Assembly (NCBI RefSeq): GCF_018139565.1
Contig: NZ_JAGSPK010000002.1
Location: 496,001-560,000 of the forward strand
Origin: Cognatundibacterium rivi
Lineage (GTDB): Bacteria; Pseudomonadota; Gammaproteobacteria; Burkholderiales; Burkholderiaceae_D
Direction: 5' to 3'
Length of the DNA: 64,000 nt
Made by a program: the position numbers and the translations under genes. Below, one piece after another: positions 9,055-17,843 of this stretch; position 1 is the stretch's first letter, and the number at the start of each line of letters is the position of its first letter. A model generated the notes under the pieces. It searched no databases and was not told the DNA's origin. It saw only the letters and a list, made by a program, of their open reading frames with translations.

Positions 9055-10344
9055 TCAATGCAGTGCAGTCCTTCTGGCGCGCATTGCACCGGCGACCGTC
9101 AGGAAAGAACCGAAGACCACTATTCTATCATTTTCACCCGCTTTGCTGATGGCTTCTGCGTAAGCGGCTTCCGGCGATGCAAAAGCGACGATGCTTTTTT
9201 CAGGGTCACTCAAAACACCGGCATCCAGCAATTTTTGTTTCAGTTGTTCCGCCGTTGCAGCACGCGGCAAAGGCAAACCAGTCACATACCAGTGATCGAC
9301 TTTATCTTTCAACTGCGCGATCACACCGTCAATATCTTTATCCAGCATGGAACCGAACACGGCATAGGTGTACGCGTGAAAGCCCATGTTATCGAGATTC
9401 TGCGACAGCGTTGCCGCTGCGTGCGGATTATGCGCAACATCCAGCACCACCGCAGGACGCCCCGGCATCACCTGAAAACGACCGGGTAATTCCACCATCA
9501 CCAACCCGGTACGCACTTCCTGCGCGCCAACAGGCAATTCATTGCGCAGTACCTCTAACGCCGCGAGCACACCGGATGCGTTCAGCAGTTGATTTGCACC
9601 ACGTAAGCTGGGATAACCAAGAGAGTTGCGACGCTGGGTACGGCCACCGAAATTCCATTGTTGCTTATCGCCAGCGTAATTAAAGTCGCGACCAAACAGC
9701 CATAAATCTGCACCGATCGCATTCGCATGATCGATCAGCGATTGCGGCGGCACCGGGTCGCTGCAAATGGCGGCTTTGCCCGGACGGAAAATACCGGCTT
9801 TTTCAAAGCCGATTTTTTCCCGCGTATCGCCCAGATAATCGGTGTGATCAATATCAACGCTGGTGACAATCGCCACATCCGCATCAATCACATTCACCGC
9901 ATCCAGACGACCACCGAGGCCAACTTCCAGTATCACGACATCGAGCGGCGCCTCTGCGAGTAACTGGCAAATCGCCAGCGTGGTAAATTCAAAATAGGTC
10001 AGCGAGGTCGATTCACGGGCGTTTTCAACGGCGGTGAAAGCCTTGATCAGGCTGGCATCATCGACGTTTTCACCATTGATGCGGGCGCGCTCGTTGAAAT
10101 CCAGAAAATGCGGCTTACTGTATAAACCTACGCGATAACCCGCCTGCAGATACACCGCTTCCAGCATCGCACAAGTGGAGCCTTTCCCGTTGGTACCGCC
10201 GACCATAATGACCGGGCAGGAAAACTGCAAACCCAGACGGTTTTTAACGGACGCAACACGCTCCAATCCCATATCGATTTCTTTGGAGTGGCGCGTTTCG
10301 AGTAAAGCCAGCCATTCAGGCAGGCTCGCAGGCAAATTGGACAT
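9055..10344 (-). CDS. folC: Dihydrofolate synthase / folylpolyglutamate synthase
   Basis: The 429-residue Mur-ligase-type enzyme adds glutamate to dihydropteroate and then extends the polyglutamate tail of folates. The P-loop GGTNGKGSTCAMLEA lies near residues 48-62. Further family signatures are YSKPHFLDFNERARING, EVGLGGRLDAVN, SVDIDHTDYLGDT and DVAHNPHA. Length matches E. coli FolC. It is placed between accD and the SPOR gene as in most betaproteobacteria. The start codon lies only a few bases after the T-run of the terminator that follows accD, so no good ribosome binding site is free of that structure. Confidence 0.96.
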   Translation of the reverse strand: MSNLPASLPEWLALLETRHSKEIDMGLERVASVKNRLGLQFSCPVIMVGGTNGKGSTCAMLEAVYLQAGYRVGLYSKPHFLDFNERARINGENVDDASLIKAFTAVENARESTSLTYFEFTTLAICQLLAEAPLDVVILEVGLGGRLDAVNVIDADVAIVTSVDIDHTDYLGDTREKIGFEKAGIFRPGKAAICSDPVPPQSLIDHANAIGADLWLFGRDFNYAGDKQQWNFGGRTQRRNSLGYPSLRGANQLLNASGVLAALEVLRNELPVGAQEVRTGLVMVELPGRFQVMPGRPAVVLDVAHNPHAAATLSQNLDNMGFHAYTYAVFGSMLDKDIDGVIAQLKDKVDHWYVTGLPLPRAATAEQLKQKLLDAGVLSDPEKSIVAFASPEAAYAEAISKAGENDRIVVFGSFLTVAGAMRARRTALH

Positions 10345-10348
10345 AGGA

Positions 10349-10382
10349 TAAAAAAAGCCCGAACAACATGATGTCGGGCTTA
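10349..10382 (-). terminator. Intrinsic terminator between accD and folC
   Basis: AAGCCCGA (10355-10362) and TCGGGCTT (10374-10381) form an 8-bp stem. On the minus strand it is followed by a run of seven T, starting about 20 bp after the accD stop. It ends about six bases before the folC start codon, so it overlaps the folC leader. Confidence 0.85.
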
Positions 10383-10401
10383 TAGAGAAAATTTAAATTA
10401 A

Positions 10402-11274
10402 TTAAGCAACTGCATCGGCCGACTGATTTTGCAGCAACGCGAGCAAACGGGCGATTTCTTCGCGCATTTTACGGCGGTCAACGATCATATCAATCGCGCC
10501 TTTTTGCAGCAGGAATTCCGCACGCTGGAAGCCTTCCGGCAATTTTTCACGAACGGTATTTTCAATCACACGCGGGCCAGCAAAACCGATCAGCGCTTTT
10601 GGCTCAGCGATCACGACGTCACCAAGGAAGGCAAATGAAGCAGAAACGCCGCCCATCGTCGGGTCAGTCAGCACAGAAATGAAAGGCAGACGCTTTTCAG
10701 ATAATTTTGTCAGCATCGAAGTCGTTTTCGCCATCTGCATCAGCGACAACAAACCTTCCTGCATACGCGCGCCGCCTGTAGCTGTCACGCAGATAAATGG
10801 CACTTTTTGCTCTAACGCAGCCTGAGCACCGCGCACAAAGCGCTCGCCGACCACGGAGCCCATAGAGCCGCCCATGAACTGGAATTCAAAACAAGCGGTG
10901 ACAACGGGAATCGACATAATCGAGCCACCCATGACGACCATCGCATCGGTTTCACCCGTCGTTTCGAGGGCGTCTTTCAGACGATCAGGGTATTTCTTAC
11001 TATCTTTGAATTTCAGCGTATCGACAGGCAAAACTTCCTGACCGATTTCGTAACGACCGCCGGCATCCAGCAGTGAATCAAGACGTTCACGTGCGCCGAT
11101 ACGCATGTGATGACTACATTTAGGACAGACATGAACATTGGCTTCCAGATCTGATCTGTACAGCACTGCCTCGCAGGAGGGGCATTTTACCCACAGGCCT
11201 TCGGGGATAGATTTGCGATTTGCAGATTCCGAGCGCTGTATGCGCGGTGGTAACAATTTTTCTAACCAACTCAT
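10402..11274 (-). CDS. accD: Acetyl-CoA carboxylase carboxyltransferase subunit beta
   Basis: With AccA it forms the carboxyltransferase that moves CO2 from carboxybiotin to acetyl-CoA, the first step of fatty acid synthesis. The 290-residue protein has the four-cysteine zinc ribbon near the N-terminus (CPSC at about 31-34 and CPKC at about 53-56). The crotonase-like core contains [26 protein letters not shown] and [14 protein letters not shown] very clear ribosome binding site (GAGGAG) precedes the ATG. It follows trpA by about 100 bp on the same strand, the usual trp-accD-folC arrangement. Confidence 0.98.
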   Translation of the reverse strand: MSWLEKLLPPRIQRSESANRKSIPEGLWVKCPSCEAVLYRSDLEANVHVCPKCSHHMRIGARERLDSLLDAGGRYEIGQEVLPVDTLKFKDSKKYPDRLKDALETTGETDAMVVMGGSIMSIPVVTACFEFQFMGGSMGSVVGERFVRGAQAALEQKVPFICVTATGGARMQEGLLSLMQMAKTTSMLTKLSEKRLPFISVLTDPTMGGVSASFAFLGDVVIAEPKALIGFAGPRVIENTVREKLPEGFQRAEFLLQKGAIDMIVDRRKMREEIARLLALLQNQSADAVA

Positions 11275-11377
11275 GTTTTCTCCTCGTAACAGCCAGTCTG
11301 CAATCGCTGCAAACCGGCATCTGGTTCATTCTGATACAGGAACCATGGTGTACTTTCAGGTACGTTCGGCGCGTATT

Positions 11378-12175
11378 TTACTCGTCCAGGGCCTGTCTGA
11401 CACCAGAAATAAAACTTTTTACTGCGGCAACACCGTTTTCATGCGGCGTATTCTCTAATTCCTGAATGATACGCGAACCGATCACCACCGCATCCGATAC
11501 CGAGGCAATCGCTCTGGCGGTCGCCCCGTCGCGGATACCAAAACCAACGCCCACCGGTACTTTGACGTGTTTCTTGATGCGCGGAATCATCTCTGCCACC
11601 GCATCCAGATCCAGATTGCCGGAACCGGTTACCCCTTTCAGGGACACATAATACACATAGCCACTGGCAATTTTACCAACCAGCGCGATGCGTTCATCGG
11701 TCGAGGTCGGTGCCAGCAGGAATATCGTATCCATGCCTTGTTGCTGCATTCTGGCGGCAAAGTCTTCACATTCTTCGGGCGGATAATCTACCACCAGCAC
11801 GCCATCGACACCGGCTTCGGCAGCTTGCGCAATGAAGACATCCTGCCCCATGCGCTCAATCGGATTCGCATATCCCATCAGCACCACCGGGGTTGTCTGA
11901 TTGCTCAGGCGAAATTCGCGGACGAATTGTAATACATCACGCAAGCCAATTCCAAATTGCAGCGCCCGCTCAGAAGCGCGCTGAATCACCGGGCCATCCG
12001 CCATAGGATCAGAAAACGGCACACCCAGTTCGATGATATCGGCACCGCCTTCGACCAGCGCATGCATCAGCGGCACGGTCATTGCAGGCGCAGGGTCACC
12101 GGCAGTAATGAATGGGATCAGACCTTTTTTTTGCTGCGCCGCGAGCGCGGCGAGAGTAGCTTGAATTTTTGACAT
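11378..12175 (-). CDS. trpA: Tryptophan synthase alpha chain
   Basis: Cleaves indole-3-glycerol phosphate to indole and glyceraldehyde-3-phosphate; indole is channelled to TrpB. The 265-residue protein starts [11 protein letters not shown]; an upstream in-frame ATG would add 11 atypical residues. The catalytic Glu is in [15 protein letters not shown] and the Asp lies in the same motif. Phosphate-binding segments [11 protein letters not shown] and [10 protein letters not shown] are near the C-terminus. Unusually for trpBA, it is separated from trpB by 250 bases that hold a repeat element. Confidence 0.97.
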   Translation of the reverse strand: MSKIQATLAALAAQQKKGLIPFITAGDPAPAMTVPLMHALVEGGADIIELGVPFSDPMADGPVIQRASERALQFGIGLRDVLQFVREFRLSNQTTPVVLMGYANPIERMGQDVFIAQAAEAGVDGVLVVDYPPEECEDFAARMQQQGMDTIFLLAPTSTDERIALVGKIASGYVYYVSLKGVTGSGNLDLDAVAEMIPRIKKHVKVPVGVGFGIRDGATARAIASVSDAVVIGSRIIQELENTPHENGVAAVKSFISGVRQALDE

Positions 12176-12280
12176 AATATGAAATAAGAAAGTGAACGGT
12201 GGCGGCACGTCATCACATCACTGACCAGCAATGCCGTCCGGACAAAAGATAGTGCAATCCGGGCTCTCAAAACAGGCATC

Positions 12281-12364
12281 CAGATACTCCCCCGGGTATA
12301 TCCTGAAGCCCTTTATTTATGCTGACTTCAAGCGAGAAAATCAAAATTTATGGGGGAGTATCTG
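12281..12364. repeat. MITE-like element, copy B, with 13-bp terminal inverted repeats
   Basis: CAGATACTCCCCC (12281-12293) and GGGGGAGTATCTG (12352-12364) are perfect 13-bp inverted repeats bounding an 84-bp element. Inside, GTATAT-N6-GCCCTTTATTTAT matches copy A at 5731-5755. The element lies in the trpB-trpA gap. No target-site duplication is obvious. Confidence 0.8.
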
Positions 12365-12425
12365 ATTTCAACCTTATTTACTGCCTTTTTTACACCCAGT
12401 TGTACGCTACTGACAAAGACTGTAA

Positions 12426-13694
12426 TTAAAACTTCAGCCCGGCACGTTCTGCCACGGTATGCATGTCTTTATCGCCGCGCCCCGACAAATTTACCAGCAC
12501 GATCTTATCTTTTGGCAACGTCGCCGCCAGTTTCGCGCCATACGCCAGGGCGTGACTCGATTCCAAAGCAGGGATGATGCCCTCAATGCGGCAGCAATCG
12601 TGAAAGGCTTTTAATGCTTCGTCGTCTGTAATCGTCACATACTCGGCACGGCCACTGTCTTTTAACCATGCATGCTCAGGGCCAACGCCCGGATAATCCA
12701 GTCCGGCGGAAACTGAATGCGTTTCGATGACCTGACCATTCGCATCCTGCAACAGATAGGTGCGGTTACCATGCAAAACGCCAGGCGAACCTGCCGTCAG
12801 CGAGGCGGAATGCTTGCCGGTGTCAACGCCCTCACCCGCCGCTTCCACGCCGATCAGCTTTGTGTCTTTCTGATCGATGTAAGGATAAAAAATCCCCATC
12901 GCATTCGAGCCGCCACCGACGCATGCCACAACATAATCAGGCTGACGACCGGTTTGCTCAGGCATTTGCCACAGGCATTCCTCACCGATCACCGATTGGA
13001 AATCGCGCACCATCATAGGATAAGGATGCGGGCCAGCCACCGTGCCGATGATGTAAAACGTGTCATCGACATTCGCAACCCAATCGCGCATCGCTTCATT
13101 CAGCGCATCTTTCAGGGTTTTGGAACCGGATTCCACCGGCACCACCGTCGCCCCCAGCAATTTCATCCGATACACATTCTGCGCCTGCCGCTTCACGTCT
13201 TCCGAACCCATATACACCACGCATTCCAGACCAAAGCGGGCGCATATCGTGGCAGTCGCCACGCCATGTTGCCCAGCGCCGGTTTCCGCAATCACGCGCG
13301 GTTTTCCCATGCGTTTGGCAAGCAAGGCCTGGCCAATCACGTTATTGATTTTGTGTGCGCCGGTATGATTCAGATCTTCGCGTTTGAAGTAAATCTGCGC
13401 GCCCCCCATCAGATCAGACCAGCGTTTGGCGTGATACACAGGTGATGGACGACCAACAAAATATTTCAACTCTTTGCGAAATTCCTCAATGAAATCCGGA
13501 TCATTGTGAAACTTGGCGTACGCATCCTTCAACTCATTCAAGGCATGCGTCAGCGTTTCAGAAACGAAAGTGCCGCCATACGGGCCGAAATGACCGCGCT
13601 GATCGGGTAAATGGTAATCGGAAGATTGGTAAATCGCTTGATGGGCGACATCGGGATATTCAGAATGGGCGCTGCCCGGTACGATGTTTTTCAT
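12426..13694 (-). CDS. trpB: Tryptophan synthase beta chain
   Basis: Condenses indole with serine to give tryptophan using pyridoxal phosphate. The 422-residue protein carries the PLP lysine in HTGAHKINN (Lys115), the [16 protein letters not shown] loop and the phosphate-binding [10 protein letters not shown]-terminal [12 protein letters not shown] completes the signature. It is about 20 residues longer at the N-terminus than E. coli TrpB; the extension ([15 protein letters not shown]...) may be real or the start may lie slightly downstream. It is the middle gene of trpF-trpB-trpA. Confidence 0.97.
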   Translation of the reverse strand: MKNIVPGSAHSEYPDVAHQAIYQSSDYHLPDQRGHFGPYGGTFVSETLTHALNELKDAYAKFHNDPDFIEEFRKELKYFVGRPSPVYHAKRWSDLMGGAQIYFKREDLNHTGAHKINNVIGQALLAKRMGKPRVIAETGAGQHGVATATICARFGLECVVYMGSEDVKRQAQNVYRMKLLGATVVPVESGSKTLKDALNEAMRDWVANVDDTFYIIGTVAGPHPYPMMVRDFQSVIGEECLWQMPEQTGRQPDYVVACVGGGSNAMGIFYPYIDQKDTKLIGVEAAGEGVDTGKHSASLTAGSPGVLHGNRTYLLQDANGQVIETHSVSAGLDYPGVGPEHAWLKDSGRAEYVTITDDEALKAFHDCCRIEGIIPALESSHALAYGAKLAATLPKDKIVLVNLSGRGDKDMHTVAERAGLKF

Positions 13695-13838
13695 GTCATT
13701 CCTTTATTTCTTTTGCTGAGCCCGGTCATGCATTCCTCGTGAATCATCACGTCAGAACCAGCACCGGAGTTCATGGTAGTTTTTTCAGCGATACGCGCAG
13801 CATCAATATGTGCGGCATATCCGTCAGCAGATGACTGA

Positions 13839-14522
13839 TCAGTTTCGCTGAGTCTCGATATCAGCGTTATCAGCGCTACGCACCGCAGCGATAAACGCTT
13901 GTACTTTGACTTCATCCTTGCGCCCTTTCGATAACTCGACACCACTGCTGATATCGACCGCGAACGGACGCACCTGACTAACTGCGCCAGTCACATTTTG
14001 AACGCTCAAGCCACCACTTAAAACGACCCGAGGCGCGAGCTCTTTTGGGATGAGAGACCAATCAAAAACCTTTCCACTACCACCGTAACTTTCGACGAAA
14101 GTATCCAGCAGCAAACCGTTAAATAAAGGACTTGCGTCACGATATGAACGCTCACATTCTAACAAATCATCTGCGCTCGTGTCAGGTCTGACGCGAAAAG
14201 CTTTGATAAACGGCCGCTGCACACTGGCCGCCAGCGCGGCGCATTGTTGCGGCGTTTCATCGCCATGAAATTGCAACAACTGCAGCGGCACTTTTTTTAC
14301 CGTGGCCTGTAAATCCTGTTCAGTCACATTCACAAACAAACCCACCGACACCACAAACGGCGGCAACGCCTGCAACAACGTCGCCGCCACATCAGGCTCG
14401 ACATAACGTGGGCTAGGCGGATAAAACACCAATCCCAGCGCATCGGCACCGCTGGCAACGACCGTGTTGACATCCGCAAGATTAGTCAGCCCGCAAATTT
14501 TAATTCTGGTTCCGTGTCGCAT
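13839..14522 (-). CDS. trpF: Phosphoribosylanthranilate isomerase
   Basis: Converts N-(5-phosphoribosyl)anthranilate to CdRP, the third step of tryptophan synthesis from anthranilate. The chosen start gives MRHGTRIKICGLTN, with the catalytic Cys in the KICGLT motif. The open frame continues upstream to 14714, but that part overlaps the divergent gene and has no TrpF similarity. GADALGLVFYPPSPRYV, LLQFHGDET and the catalytic Asp region LLLDTFVESYGGSGKVFDW are visible, as is SSGVELSKGRKD at the end. A gap of 144 bp to trpB is larger than usual. Confidence 0.96.
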   Translation of the reverse strand: MRHGTRIKICGLTNLADVNTVVASGADALGLVFYPPSPRYVEPDVAATLLQALPPFVVSVGLFVNVTEQDLQATVKKVPLQLLQFHGDETPQQCAALAASVQRPFIKAFRVRPDTSADDLLECERSYRDASPLFNGLLLDTFVESYGGSGKVFDWSLIPKELAPRVVLSGGLSVQNVTGAVSQVRPFAVDISSGVELSKGRKDEVKVQAFIAAVRSADNADIETQRN

Positions 14523-14643
14523 CATCTGCCCGCAAAATGGAGGAAAACTTATTTTACTCTTTCGCTCATGTTTTTCAGCTGGGATAACGCGGCAAAACAG
14601 CAGAGTTCTGAGATAATCAGGCCATCTTTTCAGGCTCAGCATT

Positions 14644-15456
14644 ATGACAAACACCGCATCGCAATCCCCCACCGGCAATTCCTGCACGCACCTGTTCGGG
14701 CTTAACATCCACAATATGTCGTTTGCAGAGGCGAATCAGCATTTGTTAGACGTTGCCGCCGATCGCCAGCATCCGGCACGCGTGGTGGTCACACCGAATG
14801 TCGATCACGTGGTGCGGCTCGACAGTCAGCCCGAATTCAAACAGGTGTACACAACCTCTGATTACATTTTTGCCGATGGCATGCCTGTCGTCTGGGCCAG
14901 CAAAATGTCGCCCAACCCGCTGCCAGAGCGCGTGACCGGCGCGGATTTATTTGTCTCTTTATGCAAGGGCTGCGTTGAAAAAAACATGTCCATCTTTGTC
15001 GTCGGCGGCATGCCGGGTCAGGAAGACATGCTGCTGCAGGCGTTCGCCCAGACCTACCCGGGGCTGAAAGTCTCTATCTTCTGCCCGTCAATGCAATTCA
15101 CACCGGATGGCAGCGAGGCCGATACCGCGATTGACCTGATACAGCAGGCACAACCGAATATCGTATTCATCTGTCTTGGCATGCCGAAACAGGAATACTT
15201 CGCCTTCCGCTATCGCCGCGAACAAACCAGCCGCAATGCCCCGCTGTTGCTGTGCGTCGGTGCGGCGATGGAATTTGCGCTGGGCCAGAAAAAACGTGCG
15301 CCGCTGTGGATGCAAAAAATCGGCATGGAATGGTTCTGGCGTCTCGCCAGCGAACCGCGCCGCTTGTGGCAGCGTTACACAACGCAAGGCTCAAAATATA
15401 TCGGCATCCTGTTACGCGAACGCCGCGCACAGCAGGCGCTGCGACGCCAGTCCTGA
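14644..15456 (+). CDS. WecG/TagA/CpsF family glycosyltransferase (GT26)
   Basis: A 270-residue cytosolic-face membrane-associated enzyme of the GT26 family, which transfers N-acetylmannosamine-type sugars to polyprenyl-linked intermediates. Visible family motifs are VVTPNVDHVVRL, YIFADGMPVVWASK (the catalytic Asp region), ERVTGADLF, GMPGQEDML and FICLGMPKQEYF. It is transcribed divergently from trpF and ends in a strong terminator, so it is monocistronic. It probably serves the exopolysaccharide locus that begins 5 kb to the right, although it is separated from it by aceA and the accessory patch. Confidence 0.9.
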   Translation: MTNTASQSPTGNSCTHLFGLNIHNMSFAEANQHLLDVAADRQHPARVVVTPNVDHVVRLDSQPEFKQVYTTSDYIFADGMPVVWASKMSPNPLPERVTGADLFVSLCKGCVEKNMSIFVVGGMPGQEDMLLQAFAQTYPGLKVSIFCPSMQFTPDGSEADTAIDLIQQAQPNIVFICLGMPKQEYFAFRYRREQTSRNAPLLLCVGAAMEFALGQKKRAPLWMQKIGMEWFWRLASEPRRLWQRYTTQGSKYIGILLRERRAQQALRRQS

Positions 15457-15467
15457 ACACGCATCGC

Positions 15468-15507
15468 AAAAAAAGACCGCGCATCATAAGCAGCGCGGTC
15501 TTTTTTT
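15468..15507 (+). terminator. Intrinsic terminator after the GT26 gene
   Basis: GACCGCGC (15475-15482) pairs with GCGCGGTC (15493-15500). Seven A precede and seven T follow, so it can act on both strands. It ends the plus-strand glycosyltransferase gene and faces the end of aceA. Confidence 0.92.
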
Positions 15508-15577
15508 ATTCCTGATAATAATGCTACCGTTTGCAGGCCATCAATTGATGTCCTTACTCATGGACGCCCTTCTTCAA

Positions 15578-16879
15578 TCACGCAATCTGTGTCAGCTCTT
15601 CCGAAAACTGCTCATTTTCAGTCGAGCCATGCAAAGCAGTGGTTGACGACTGCCCTTGTTGTATCGCCTGCGTCACTGCATCGAAATAACCCGTTCCCAC
15701 TTCGCGCTGATGTTTCACCGCAGTAAAACCTCGGGCGGCGGCGGCAAATTCCTGCTCCTGCAATTCAACGAAGGCAGACATGTGACGGCGCGCATAACCA
15801 TGCGCCAGATGGAACATGCCGTAATTCAGCGCATGGAATCCGGCCAGTGTGATGAACTGAAATTTATAACCCATCGCGCCCAGTTCTTTTTGAAACTTGG
15901 CGATCGTGATGTCATCCAGATTTTTCTTCCAGTTAAACGAAGGTGAGCAGTTATACGCCAGCAATTTGCCAGGGAATTTCGCGTGTATCGCTTCGGCAAA
16001 CGCCCGCGCAAAAGCCAGATCAGGTTTGCCGGTTTCGCACCAGATCAGATCGGCGTATTCTGCATACGCCAGACCACGGGAAATCGCCTGTGCCAGCCCG
16101 GGCTTGGTTTTATAGAAGCCCTCGACGGTGCGCTCACCGATGCAAAAAGCCTGGTCGTTGGGGTCAATATCCGATGTCAATAAATCGGCAGCTTCCGCAT
16201 CGGTGCGCGCCAGTATCAGGGTCGGCACGCCCATCACATCCGCCGCCAGCCGCGCCGCATTCAGCTTTTCAAGCGCTTCGCGCGTTGGCACCAGAACTTT
16301 GCCGCCCATGTGGCCGCATTTTTTTACAGACGCCAGCTGATCTTCAAAATGCACGCCTGCCGCACCAGCATCGATCATCGCCTTCATCAATTCAAACGCA
16401 TTCAGAACGCCGCCAAAACCGGCTTCCGCATCGGCAACAATCGGCGCGAAATAATCAATTTCATCTTTCCCTTCCGCCCATTGAATCTGGTCGGCGCGCG
16501 TCAGCGTGTTATTCACGCGCTTGACCACCAGCGGCACCGAATTCGCTGGATACAGCGATTGATCCGGATACATTTCGCCAGCGACATTCGCATCGCCCGC
16601 CACTTGCCAGCCAGACAGATAAATCGCTTTCAGACCCGCCTTTACCTGCTGCATCGCCTGATTGCCTGTCATCGCCCCGAGTGCATGAATAAACGGCTCG
16701 CGGTGCAGCAGATCCCACAATTTAAGCGCGCCGTTTTTCGCCAGCGTGTGTTCCACTTGCACTGACCCGCGCAGCCGCACCACGTCCGCTGCCGTGTAAT
16801 TGCGTTTGATGCCTTGCCAACGTGGATTGGCATCCCAGTCTGCCTGTAAAGCAGCAATTTGCTGTTCCCGCGTACTCAT
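15578..16879 (-). CDS. aceA: Isocitrate lyase
   Basis: Splits isocitrate into glyoxylate and succinate, the entry step of the glyoxylate shunt used on acetate and fatty acids. The 433-residue protein contains the signature [13 protein letters not shown] with catalytic Cys188, the metal-binding [12 protein letters not shown] at about 147-158 and YNCSPSFNW near the C-terminal third. Length fits the E. coli AceA type. It stands alone with its own 5' region, which contains a perfect 14-bp palindrome. No malate synthase gene is in the window. Confidence 0.97.
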   Translation of the reverse strand: MSTREQQIAALQADWDANPRWQGIKRNYTAADVVRLRGSVQVEHTLAKNGALKLWDLLHREPFIHALGAMTGNQAMQQVKAGLKAIYLSGWQVAGDANVAGEMYPDQSLYPANSVPLVVKRVNNTLTRADQIQWAEGKDEIDYFAPIVADAEAGFGGVLNAFELMKAMIDAGAAGVHFEDQLASVKKCGHMGGKVLVPTREALEKLNAARLAADVMGVPTLILARTDAEAADLLTSDIDPNDQAFCIGERTVEGFYKTKPGLAQAISRGLAYAEYADLIWCETGKPDLAFARAFAEAIHAKFPGKLLAYNCSPSFNWKKNLDDITIAKFQKELGAMGYKFQFITLAGFHALNYGMFHLAHGYARRHMSAFVELQEQEFAAAARGFTAVKHQREVGTGYFDAVTQAIQQGQSSTTALHGSTENEQFSEELTQIA

Positions 16880-16953
16880 ACTATCCCCTGCTGATCAATG
16901 AAATTCGATTTCTATTGATATAAATCATAGGAGTTTTTTTGCGCAGCAACAAT

Positions 16954-16967
16954 GTCTTATATAAGAC
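16954..16967. promoter_or_regulatory. Perfect 14-bp palindrome upstream of aceA
   Basis: GTCTTATATAAGAC is a perfect palindrome centred about 81 bp before the aceA start codon (minus strand). Its position and symmetry suggest an operator for a dimeric regulator of isocitrate lyase. The regulator is not encoded nearby and I do not name it. Confidence 0.55.
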
Positions 16968-17193
16968 AGAAAACATATATTTACCCGTTTAAAATCAATG
17001 ATCTACATTTTTAATTTCGCGATGCGGAATTGTTTTTCTCAAAATGAGAAAGCAAATTGATGCGCCAGAACAGAGCTTCCCATAATGCGGCACGCCGATT
17101 TCATATCACGGTATTTCTGCACGCCACAGATCGTGCGGTCAACTAAATAACAGCAAGTCATGCATGCCAGCCTTTTGTATCAGCGTGGACTGC
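16968..17193. other. Gene-free stretch between aceA and the small gene at 17278
   Basis: No coding frame is convincing here. A small hairpin TTTCTC/GAGAAA occurs near 17035-17053. The rest is AT-rich at the left and mixed at the right, and should hold the aceA promoter region. Confidence 0.4.
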
Positions 17194-17227
17194 GTTGTCA
17201 GTTTCACACAAGCGTGTTAACGTCGAT
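17194..17227 (+). promoter_or_regulatory. Promoter-like sequence, first copy
   Basis: A 34-base segment matching 17757-17790 at 27 of 34 positions. It contains TTGTCA, a 17-base spacer and TAACGT, which resemble sigma-70 boxes, and ends 50 bases before the ATG at 17278. Confidence 0.5.
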
Positions 17228-17277
17228 CTCTTCACCGCTAACCCGGCCAGCCAAACACACGCAGGAATACTGAGCAC

Positions 17278-17496
17278 ATGAGAGACGCACTGAAAAGAAA
17301 GATCATCAAAATCTGTGATGAGAAGATCGAGAGTAAAGGCGACAGTGTTGGCCTGTCCTTTTATGCTTTCTTTGCCAACAAAAACGACGACCCTGAACTG
17401 CTCATGGAGGCGGCAAAGTGGTGGATACTGGAAAACAAACTAGATCACTTTGAAAAAGCAGCAAAGATCAAACGCATGGTTGAGGCAACGCTCTGA
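17278..17496 (+). CDS. Small conserved protein (DUF6500-like)
   Basis: A 72-residue, mostly helical, charged protein with the striking segments CDEKIESKGDSVGLSF, YAFFANKNDDPELLMEAA and LDHFEKAAKIKRMV. From memory this pattern resembles the small family DUF6500; the function is unknown. There is no signal peptide or membrane helix, so it should be cytosolic. A weak ribosome binding site (CAGGAATACTGAGCAC) precedes the ATG. It lies behind the first copy of the duplicated promoter-like sequence and in front of the nuclease-like gene. Unlike that gene, its base composition is close to the neighbours. Confidence 0.75.
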   Translation: MRDALKRKIIKICDEKIESKGDSVGLSFYAFFANKNDDPELLMEAAKWWILENKLDHFEKAAKIKRMVEATL

Positions 17497-17600
17497 GTAC
17501 GCCTGCGCTTGTCAATCCACAATCCACACACCTGCCTGAAAAGCCGCTCAGTTTGGCAATGGCACCGGCTTCATCGTTTTTTTGCCTGTTAACGGCCAAA

Positions 17601-17675
17601 ATATACTGGGGGGGGAGTATATTTAAAAGCCCAATGAATACGCTGAGAATAGAGTGAAAACTGAACATACTCCTC
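17601..17675. repeat. Palindromic repeat, copy C (poly-G orientation)
   Basis: ATATACT, eight G and AGTATAT (17601-17622) have the same 7-bp arms as copy A but with the homopolymer inverted. TTAAAAGCCC follows as in copy A, and CATACTCCTC at 17666-17675 corresponds to the second core. It lies between the two accessory genes. Confidence 0.7.
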
Positions 17676-17756
17676 TATTTTTCAAAAAACCGCTTATATG
17701 GGACGATCTGCGAGAAAAAAAAATTGATACACCGACGAGTGCGGTATTAAAACCAA

Positions 17757-17790
17757 GTTGTTACTTTTACACAAACATGTTAACTTCGAT
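17757..17790 (+). promoter_or_regulatory. Promoter-like sequence, second copy
   Basis: Second copy of the 34-base segment at 17194-17227: TTGTTA, 17 bases, TAACTT. It ends 53 bases before the ATG of the nuclease-like gene at 17844, nearly the same distance as the first copy from its gene. Confidence 0.5.
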
Positions 17791-17843
17791 TACTAATTTT
17801 TAATTTAGCCAAAAGTTAACTCTCTTAAAAAGGTTATCACTAC

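Noticed and set aside
12717..13445. 242-codon plus-strand frame
   Set aside because: Antisense to trpB; His/Arg-rich product without family features.
13691..13945. 84-codon minus-strand frame overlapping the end of trpF
   Set aside because: Overlaps trpF in another frame and has no coding signature; the trpF-trpB gap appears to be non-coding.
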